Part shown: in pieces, positions 58,518 through 64,000 of the stretch
How the letters are laid out: each line of letters starts with the position of its first letter
Position numbering within the stretch: the first letter of the stretch is position 1
Made by a program: the position numbers and the translations under genes
From: Bacillus inaquosorum KCTC 13429
GTDB taxonomy: Bacteria > Bacillota > Bacilli > Bacillales > Bacillaceae
Direction of reading: 5' to 3'
DNA: 64,000 bases
Assembly (NCBI RefSeq): GCF_000332645.1
Contig: NZ_AMXN01000002.1
Coordinates: 124,001-188,000 of the forward strand
Notes under the pieces: generated by a model
Seen by the model: the letters and a program-made list of their open reading frames with translations, nothing else
Told to the model about the DNA's origin: nothing
Database searches by the model: none

Positions 58518-59710
58518 TCTTCAGTCTCCCTGACAATAGGTGTGGTTTGAACGATATCTTCTATAACTTGGTAGAGAATAATCAACTTTACTTTACCATT
58601 CTCAACAGTCTGGTGCAAAACTTTTTCACTTTTCACCTCGCCGTTTTCGCCTATTTTATCCTCTACATCCAGTTTACCCATTTTTATGCCTTCTTGAACT
58701 GCTTCTTCTTTCGTATATTTTCGCAAAGCTTCTTCACTTTCTCTCGTTTGCTCTTTGATATAAGATATAGGGAGCTTAAATCCGAGAAAATTCAGCGAAT
58801 GCTTTTCTTGTTCTGTTTTTGGGTGCTTCAATTCCTCTTTTTTAAACGTCATACCCCAGATCGGGATGGCCAAAGAGCCAAAAGAAAGCTTGTGCTTTGT
58901 CCTTACTTTGCCCGTATAGACGTTAAATAATGTTTCAAGCGGGACTGTCACTTCAGATCTGTACCAGGTTTCTCCGTAAATTTCTGCTTTTGAGGCGACT
59001 TCCTGCTGTTGCTCTTCGCTGCCAATGAGTCCCGAAACAAGCAGCTGTCCCTTTTCCACATGATCGTGGATTGCGGCCATCGGCTGTCCTTTTTGCACAA
59101 ACATTCTTGTAATGGTTGCTTTCTTTTTGGCGACAATATCGCGCGGGCTTACATACTTTTCTTTTTCGGGCTCATTTTTCTCCACGACTTTCATATGAAT
59201 GGTCGTCCCCTTCAGATCAACACCGACCCAGGTGATATTGTCTATTCCATTGGTTAACGATTTTTGTATTTTTTCGGGCGACATCATTAAAAACTGCAGA
59301 TGTCCCTTTTTGACGCCGATTTCATTAAGATGCTGCATCATTTGATGTTCCGTTTCAGGCTTAGCGCCTGTCACATCAATTTTCCACACCATATTGGAAA
59401 GCAAAAACAAAAGGATGAAAAACATTGCAAAACCGATCGTAAACCCTATATTCAGCTTTGATTTCAGCAACAGGAAAGGGAATCCCTTCCTATTAATAAA
59501 TCGGGCTTTACATTTAAATTTTCTTCTCACCCGCCGAAAGGCATGTACATCCTGAAGCTGTATATATAACGATACGGCTTCTTTCTTTTTTTTGACATGA
59601 AAGACCGGAATCCCCTGTCTTGTGCATTCATTAAGAAGCCGTTCAATCCCTCTTCCCGTCAATTCAAGCTGGACCTTACCCGAAAAAAAAGACAGCCATT
59701 TATTTTTCAC
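58514..59710 (-). CDS. yqfD: Sporulation protein YqfD
   Basis: A 398-residue protein of the SpoIV/YqfD family, conserved in spore formers. N-terminal cytosolic part, one membrane helix (about residues 92-112), and a long outer domain ('FMMSPEKIQKSL', 'GTTIHMKVVEKN' type). GTG 59710 follows GAGGGGGAAATG. It lies 18 bases after yqfC and overlaps phoH by four. Confidence 0.93.
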   Translation of the reverse strand: MKNKWLSFFSGKVQLELTGRGIERLLNECTRQGIPVFHVKKKKEAVSLYIQLQDVHAFRRVRRKFKCKARFINRKGFPFLLLKSKLNIGFTIGFAMFFILLFLLSNMVWKIDVTGAKPETEHQMMQHLNEIGVKKGHLQFLMMSPEKIQKSLTNGIDNITWVGVDLKGTTIHMKVVEKNEPEKEKYVSPRDIVAKKKATITRMFVQKGQPMAAIHDHVEKGQLLVSGLIGSEEQQQEVASKAEIYGETWYRSEVTVPLETLFNVYTGKVRTKHKLSFGSLAIPIWGMTFKKEELKHPKTEQEKHSLNFLGFKLPISYIKEQTRESEEALRKYTKEEAVQEGIKMGKLDVEDKIGENGEVKSEKVLHQTVENGKVKLIILYQVIEDIVQTTPIVRETEE

Positions 59711-59728
59711 AACATTTCCCCCTCGGCT

Positions 59729-60010
59729 TTATGACTCAACATATCGAACGACATCAATCGTACCCTCCAAAAGAATTTCTTCCGGAAGAATCGCCTTGAT
59801 GACAAAGTTTTTTCCTGATATGATGCACTGGCCCTGCTTCAGCATCAGCCTCACTTCATTCTCACTGAAAAGCAAAAGGCCTCTGTGGTTTTCTATGTAG
59901 ATATGAAGTCTGCCAACCATTGTAATCCGCGGCAGATCCATCATAACGTCCGGGGGAATTTCCAATGCTCTTGTCAGCCAAGCTTTCACACGATTCTTTC
60001 TTTGCCCCAT
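59729..60010 (-). CDS. yqfC: Sporulation protein YqfC
   Basis: A 93-residue YabP/YqfC-type protein made mainly of beta strands ('RITMVGRLHIYIENHRGLLLFSENEVRL', shortened: ITMVGRLHIYIEN). The family is restricted to spore formers. ATG 60010 gives the known length; its ribosome binding site GAAAGGGGG lies in the 3' arm of a strong hairpin (60017-60060), and a SigE-like CATACA is in the loop. Expected to be read with yqfD. Confidence 0.9.
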   Translation of the reverse strand: MGQRKNRVKAWLTRALEIPPDVMMDLPRITMVGRLHIYIENHRGLLLFSENEVRLMLKQGQCIISGKNFVIKAILPEEILLEGTIDVVRYVES

Positions 60011-60011
60011 A

Positions 60012-60060
60012 CAAAAAGAACCCCCTTTCATCTCATATGTATGATTTGAAAGGAGGTTCT
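60012..60060 (-). terminator. Hairpin after yqfB covering the yqfC ribosome binding site
   Basis: On the minus strand AGAACCTCCTTTCA (60060-60047) pairs over 14 positions (one G-U) with TGAAAGGGGGTTCT (60030-60017), followed by TTTTTG and then the yqfC ATG. It looks like the terminator of the yqeZ-floA-yqfB operon and also hides the yqfC Shine-Dalgarno. Confidence 0.8.
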
Positions 60061-60066
60061 AACACT

Positions 60067-60483
60067 TTAATTTTTACGGGCCGAGCGCATCGTATGGTGA
60101 GGTTTTTTCGCCCTTGGAGGCCCGAATACCTCTCCTAAGACGATCCCCTGTACCACAGTGTCTTTATTAACCTGGAGCATTTTTTGTTTTGTGTATACTG
60201 CTTTTTGTTTACCTGCAGTAAGATCACGTTCCAGCCCTTTCAGGTTTCTTTCTGTTTCCCTGCGTCTTTCTTCCGCTTCCCGTCTTACCTGTTCCATGCG
60301 GTTAGGAATAGGGACAGATACTTCTTCTGCCTGCTTCTTTTGAGGAGAAGCAGTTTGCATCTGCTGAGGTTCTTTTCTGTTTTGGCTGCTTTTCTTTTCT
60401 TCTTTGTTCTTTTTGCCGAAAATCGCAGAAATGATTCCGATAATCACTGCAATAATAAGCGGATTGGTCAGTATATCTTCCAT
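60067..60483 (-). CDS. yqfB: YqfB, membrane-microdomain operon protein
   Basis: A 138-residue protein with an N-terminal hydrophobic segment (about residues 7-21), a polar linker, a coiled-coil stretch ('RREAEERRRETERNLKGLERDL') and a basic C-terminal tail. The gene is the last of yqeZ-floA-yqfB, under SigW, and linked to flotillin function. No biochemical activity is known. The start follows AGAAGGGAG. Confidence 0.87.
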   Translation of the reverse strand: MEDILTNPLIIAVIIGIISAIFGKKNKEEKKSSQNRKEPQQMQTASPQKKQAEEVSVPIPNRMEQVRREAEERRRETERNLKGLERDLTAGKQKAVYTKQKMLQVNKDTVVQGIVLGEVFGPPRAKKPHHTMRSARKN

Positions 60484-60507
60484 CAGAGTTCTCCCTTCTT
60501 AGAGAGA

Positions 60508-61503
60508 TTATGATTTGCGGTCTTCATCAGACGAATCTTTCGTCAGCTTGCCGAATGAATCACGCATTTCTGTGTCAGCATCGATGTTTTTGATATTCAT
60601 GTAGTCCATGACGCCAATATTCCCTTCACGTAAAGCTTCTGCCATCGCAAGCGGTACTTCCGCTTCGGCTTCTACCACTTTCGCGCGCATTTCTTCTACG
60701 CGGGCGCGCATTTCCTGTTCCTGAGCGACAGCCATCGCACGGCGTTCTTCCGCTTTTGCTTGCGCGATGTTTTTATCAGCCTCAGCCTGATCGGTTTGTA
60801 AGATCGCACCGATATTTTTACCGATGTCAACATCAGCAATATCAATCGAGAGAATTTCAAACGCAGTTCCTGAGTCCAATCCTTTTCCAAGGACTGTCTG
60901 AGAAATCATATCAGGGTTTTCAAGCACTTTTTTATGATTATCAGATGAACCGATTGTAGAGACAATCCCTTCGCCGACACGGGCTACAATGGTTTCTTCC
61001 CCTGCTCCCCCGACGAGGCGTTCGATATTCGCTCTTACTGTGATTCTCGCTTTCGCTTTCATTTCAATCCCGTCCATGGCAACACCGGCAATAAATGGTG
61101 TTTCAATCACCTTAGGGTTAACACTCATCTGCACGGCTTCCAATACGTCACGGCCGGCAAGATCAATAGCAGCACAGCGTTCGAATGTGAGTTCAATGTT
61201 GGCTCGCTGAGCAGCGATCAGGGCATTGACAACTCTGTCAACGTTTCCTCCGGCAAGATAGTGGCTTTCAAGCTGGTTTGTTCCAACGTCGAGTCCGGCT
61301 TTATGCGCTTTAATCAGCGGATTAACCACTCGGTTCGGTATGACGCGGCGAAGCCTCATTCCTACAAGAGTGAAAATACTGATTCTCACTCCGGCTGCTA
61401 ACGCTGAAATCCAAAGCATCACAGGCACAAATGTAAAAAATACAGCTAAAACAATGATTCCTACTACGATAATAGCCAGAATCATGAGTGTTGATGGATC
61501 CAT
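60508..61503 (-). CDS. floA: Flotillin-like protein FloA
   Basis: A membrane scaffold protein that organises functional membrane microdomains, with FloT in B. subtilis. The 331-residue protein has an N-terminal membrane hairpin or helix (about residues 5-45), an SPFH-like domain (about 50-240), and a coiled-coil region rich in Glu/Ala ('[24 protein letters not shown]', shortened: [17 protein letters not shown]). The start follows GGAGAATAG. Middle gene of the SigW operon. Confidence 0.96.
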   Translation of the reverse strand: MDPSTLMILAIIVVGIIVLAVFFTFVPVMLWISALAAGVRISIFTLVGMRLRRVIPNRVVNPLIKAHKAGLDVGTNQLESHYLAGGNVDRVVNALIAAQRANIELTFERCAAIDLAGRDVLEAVQMSVNPKVIETPFIAGVAMDGIEMKAKARITVRANIERLVGGAGEETIVARVGEGIVSTIGSSDNHKKVLENPDMISQTVLGKGLDSGTAFEILSIDIADVDIGKNIGAILQTDQAEADKNIAQAKAEERRAMAVAQEQEMRARVEEMRAKVVEAEAEVPLAMAEALREGNIGVMDYMNIKNIDADTEMRDSFGKLTKDSSDEDRKS

Positions 61504-61524
61504 ATCTATTCTCCTCGTTTCTGT

Positions 61525-62838
61525 TTAAATTTCTCGCACGACAATGCGTGAGCCTTCTACTTTAATCACTTTTACTTTCTTATCTTTTTCTGTAAACGAT
61601 CCCTCTGAAACGACGTCAAGACGTTCATCATCAATAATGACGGTACCGGCGGGACGCAGCGGTGTAAAGGTTACACCCACTTTGCCCATTAAGTCCGTGC
61701 GTGTTTGATTTGATACGTAGCCGCTCTCCGTATTTGTAGAATCATTTAATATCAATTTCTTAAAGAATTTCATACGCTTTCCCAACACCCTTGTCAGTAA
61801 AATGAAAGCTGTAATAGAAACAGCTGAGGCGATCAAGAGAGAAACCGCCATGACAGTGAAGCTTCCCGCGGCTAAAAACAGGCTCGCAATAATCGCTCCT
61901 AAGCCCAGTAATCCAATGATTCCCCCGGGAAGGAAAATCTCAAGCAGGATGAGGATCACCCCTGCTATAAAGAGGAGAACCGTTTCGTATCCTGCAAGGC
62001 CGGCTGCGAGATGCCCGTAAAAGAACAGCAGCAAAGCAATGAATCCAATCGTTCCAGGTATGCCGACACCCGGGGAAAAAAGCTCCACCGTCAGACCTAA
62101 AAAAGCGATTGTCAGCAGAATAGGAACAATGACCGGGTTCGTCAGCCATCTTGCTGTCTTTTCCGCAAAGCTTTCCTTTGCATAGCTGATGTGTGCTTTT
62201 TCAAACCCAAGCTTCTTTACGAGCACGGATAAATTGTCAGCATTGCCTTCTGAATAGCCAACATCAATCGCCTTATCAGCGTTAAGTGTCAGCAGATCAC
62301 CCTTCGGCGCGCCGACTTCCTTGGCATCTATATCCGGGTCAGCCATTGCGAGCGCATATTTTGGATCGCGATTATTCTTCACTGCGGCATCTTCCATCTC
62401 TGCAAGCCAAAGCGATTCAGCTTTTTGGTCAGCGACATTGCCTTTACCGTCAATAATCGCGGCCGCTCCCATTTTTCCGCCGGGCGCCATATAAATGTTA
62501 TCGGCTTGCAGGGCAATATATGCACCAGCTGACAACGCGCGTTTGTTTACATATGCAGTTACAGGGATCTCGCTTTCGGTTATCAAATCTGCTATATCAA
62601 TAGCTGATTTGACCAATCCTCCCGGCGTATTGATATCAAGAATAACATGATCAGCATGGGCTTCTTTTGCATCCTGTAATGAACGGGACAAAAACGAGGC
62701 GAGACCCTGTTCGACATTTTTTTCAATCGGGATCACATAAACCGTTTGTTTCTCTGCTTTTGCGTTCAGCTGTACGCCTAATAAAGAAAGTAAAAATATG
62801 CTCAATAGAGCAACACGGAATCCTTTGATGTGAAGCAA
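61525..62838 (-). CDS. yqeZ: NfeD-family membrane serine protease-like protein YqeZ
   Basis: A 437-residue NfeD protein paired with FloA. An N-terminal signal peptide (about residues 1-28) leads to a ClpP-like domain (about 30-230) with the conserved Ser in RALSAGAYIA and Lys in PGGKMGA, followed by four to five membrane helices (about 235-360) and a C-terminal OB-fold NfeD domain. TTG 62838 follows GGAGGG at a long spacing. The first gene of the SigW-controlled operon. Confidence 0.93.
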   Translation of the reverse strand: MLHIKGFRVALLSIFLLSLLGVQLNAKAEKQTVYVIPIEKNVEQGLASFLSRSLQDAKEAHADHVILDINTPGGLVKSAIDIADLITESEIPVTAYVNKRALSAGAYIALQADNIYMAPGGKMGAAAIIDGKGNVADQKAESLWLAEMEDAAVKNNRDPKYALAMADPDIDAKEVGAPKGDLLTLNADKAIDVGYSEGNADNLSVLVKKLGFEKAHISYAKESFAEKTARWLTNPVIVPILLTIAFLGLTVELFSPGVGIPGTIGFIALLLFFYGHLAAGLAGYETVLLFIAGVILILLEIFLPGGIIGLLGLGAIIASLFLAAGSFTVMAVSLLIASAVSITAFILLTRVLGKRMKFFKKLILNDSTNTESGYVSNQTRTDLMGKVGVTFTPLRPAGTVIIDDERLDVVSEGSFTEKDKKVKVIKVEGSRIVVREI

Positions 62839-62884
62839 GGGCGGTGTATCCCTCCTTCCTTTTATAATAAGTGCCTTCTCTTCA

Positions 62885-62911
62885 TACGTAACAAATGTAT
62901 CAAAGGTTTCA
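62885..62911 (-). promoter_or_regulatory. SigW promoter of yqeZ-floA-yqfB
   Basis: TGAAAC (62911-62906) and CGTA (62888-62885) on the minus strand, 17 bp apart, give a perfect SigW promoter. This agrees with known SigW control of the operon under membrane stress. Confidence 0.93.
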
Positions 62912-62921
62912 TTTTTTTATG

Positions 62922-62957
62922 TATAAAAAAAGACATCTCTCTTAGAAAGATGTCCTT
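62922..62957 (-). terminator. Terminator of yqeY
   Basis: GACATCTT pairs with AGATGTC (with flanking A/T pairs) around a CTAAGAGA-type loop, followed by seven T on the minus strand. Confidence 0.87.
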
Positions 62958-62968
62958 TTCTTTGCCAT

Positions 62969-63415
62969 TTAAGACAGTTGACTGCTCACAAGTTTATTAA
63001 TTAAACTTCCGTCAGCTTTACCTTTTACTTTAGGCATAATTGCCCCCATCACTTTGCCCATGTCCGCTTTTGAGCTCGCACCGACCTCCGCGATGGTTTC
63101 ATTTACGATTGTACGCAGCTCTTCTTCTGACAGCTGCTCAGGTAAATAAACTTCTAAAATGTCCAGCTCTTTTTGAACTTTATCTACTAAATCTAAACGA
63201 TTAGCGTTTGAAAATTCCTGGAGGGAGTCTTTACGTTGCTTAAGTTCACGAGAAAGGACAGTGAGTTCCTCATCCTCGGTCAAACTGTCTTTCTTAAGCT
63301 TAATTGCTTCATTTTGAAGTGAAGCCTTAACCATTCGAACGACAGTCAGTTTGTCTTTCTCACGGTTTTTCATATATAGCTTCATATCCTGGTTAAGACG
63401 CTCAAGAAGACTCAT
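62969..63415 (-). CDS. yqeY: YqeY, GatB/YqeY-domain protein
   Basis: A 148-residue protein whose helical GatB/YqeY domain is homologous to the C-terminal part of the amidotransferase GatB, suggesting tRNA binding. The charged N-terminus '[20 protein letters not shown]' and the C-terminal '[21 protein letters not shown]' match the family. The start follows AGAGGGTGG. It lies 14 bases after rpsU, in one transcript. Confidence 0.94.
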
Positions 63416-63429
63416 AAATCCACCCTCTT

Positions 63430-63603
63430 TTAGAATTTGCGTTTTCTAGCAGCTTCAGACTTTTTCTTGCGCTTTACGCTAGGTTTTTCATAAAATTCAC
63501 GCTTTCTTGCTTCTTGCAAAGTACCTGTCTTTGATACACTGCGTTTGAAGCGACGAAGAGCATCTTCAAGCGATTCGTTTTTTCTAACGACCGTTTTTGA
63601 CAT
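63430..63603 (-). CDS. rpsU: 30S ribosomal protein S21
   Basis: Small basic 30S protein (57 residues, starts [20 protein letters not shown]). ATG 63603 follows GGAGGGAAAG; an in-frame longer form lacks conservation. It has a strong SigA promoter upstream and is co-transcribed with yqeY. Confidence 0.96.
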
Positions 63604-63672
63604 TCTCTTTCCCTCCCTCCGAATACACCAATCGACTACCTTTAAGTTACACATATAAACATGTACTTTGAC

Positions 63673-63701
63673 ATTATAATATAAGCCATCAGTCAGGTCA
63701 A
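63673..63701 (-). promoter_or_regulatory. SigA promoter of rpsU-yqeY
   Basis: TTGACC (63701-63696), a 17-bp spacer and a perfect TATAAT (63678-63673) on the minus strand. Confidence 0.85.
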
Positions 63702-63775
63702 CTAAGTGAGTTCACTTTTCCGTCATGAGCGCGACTGCCTGTCTATATAATGATGGAAAGGGGTTGGTGAATAAG

Positions 63776-64000
63776 ATGTTGATTCTGATCAGTTTTACTG
63801 CTCTTATATTATTCTTTCTCGCAGGCATGAACATGCTTCGAAAAGGCTTAATTTCAATGGCGTACTCAAAAATTGAAGAACGTTTGCTTTTATTTACGAA
63901 CCATCCGTTAAAAGCGTTTCTTATCAGTATTGTATTTACGGGGATTCTTCAGAGCAGTTCAGCCTTTATGGTTATTGTCATTGGCTTTGTAAGTGCAGGC
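63776..64000 (+). CDS. yqeW: YqeW, Na/Pi cotransporter-like protein, partial
   Basis: First 75 codons of a NptA/YqeW-type Na+/phosphate cotransporter II family protein; the rest is beyond the window. The translated part has an initial helix (about 2-18), a polar loop, and a second helix that contains the family's QSSSA motif near residue 61. ATG 63776 has GGTGA six bases upstream; a GTG three codons earlier is an alternative start. Confidence 0.88.
   Translation, partial: MLILISFTALILFFLAGMNMLRKGLISMAYSKIEERLLLFTNHPLKAFLISIVFTGILQSSSAFMVIVIGFVSAG

Overview
This window is a low-GC Firmicute chromosome segment. By gene order and by protein sequences recognised from memory, it belongs to the Bacillus subtilis species complex. 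The order comG operon - yqxL - yqhB - rsbRD - mgsR - yqgY to yqgL - pst - pbpA - sodA - ispG - zur - nfo - cshB - ispH - cccA - sigA/dnaG - glyQS - recO - era - cdd - ybeY - pgpH - phoH - yqfD to yqfA - yqeZ - yqeY - rpsU - yqeW matches the known B. subtilis map almost gene for gene. Two differences from the strain 168 order as I remember it suggest a relative rather than 168 itself: a two-CBS-domain gene lies between comGA and yqxL, and yqgA is absent between yqgB and yqfZ. No insertion sequence, prophage, CRISPR array or rRNA is visible.

Layout. 1-4030 holds the late competence operon comGA-GG (minus strand, cut off inside comGG), with ComK-type AT boxes upstream. 4100-8600 is a stress-related cluster: a CBS protein, YqxL (CorA family), YqhB (CNNM/CorC family), the stressosome protein RsbRD, a tRNA-Gln and the Spx-like regulator MgsR. 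Four SigB-like promoters can be read there. 8700-20300 is a series of small membrane proteins, hydrolases, a lipoteichoic acid synthase homologue, glucokinase, the rhomboid protease GluP, ribosomal protein L33 and a glycosyltransferase. 20450-25830 contains yqzCD and the phosphate-starvation operon pstS-C-A-BA-BB, preceded by four PhoP-type repeats at 11-bp spacing. 25878-38600 holds penicillin-binding protein PbpA, an MFS protein, superoxide dismutase, isoprenoid enzyme IspG, the zinc regulator Zur, endonuclease IV and RNA helicase CshB.

38700-48660 holds yqfQ, ispH, yqfO, trmK, cytochrome c550 (cccA), the sigA-dnaG-yqxD macromolecular-synthesis operon, yqfL and ccpN. 48790-52960 is glyQS under a complete glycine T-box riboswitch, then recO and yqzL. 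53100-60060 is a tightly overlapping minus-strand series, era-cdd-dgkA-ybeY-pgpH-phoH-yqfD-yqfC, dealing with ribosome maturation, cyclic-di-AMP turnover and sporulation. 60067-62920 is the membrane-microdomain operon yqeZ-floA-yqfB under a textbook SigW promoter. 62969-64000 holds yqeY, rpsU and the start of yqeW.

The DNA is mostly conserved housekeeping sequence, and I see no complete unknown multi-gene system. The points most worth checking are regulatory or gene-structural: an unannotated pseudopilin N-terminus for ComGF that seems to lack a standard start codon; a hairpin that buries the yqfC ribosome binding site, with a SigE-like -10 element in its loop; the stress-promoter cluster with its extra CBS gene; and promoter-proximal hairpins before zur and ispH.
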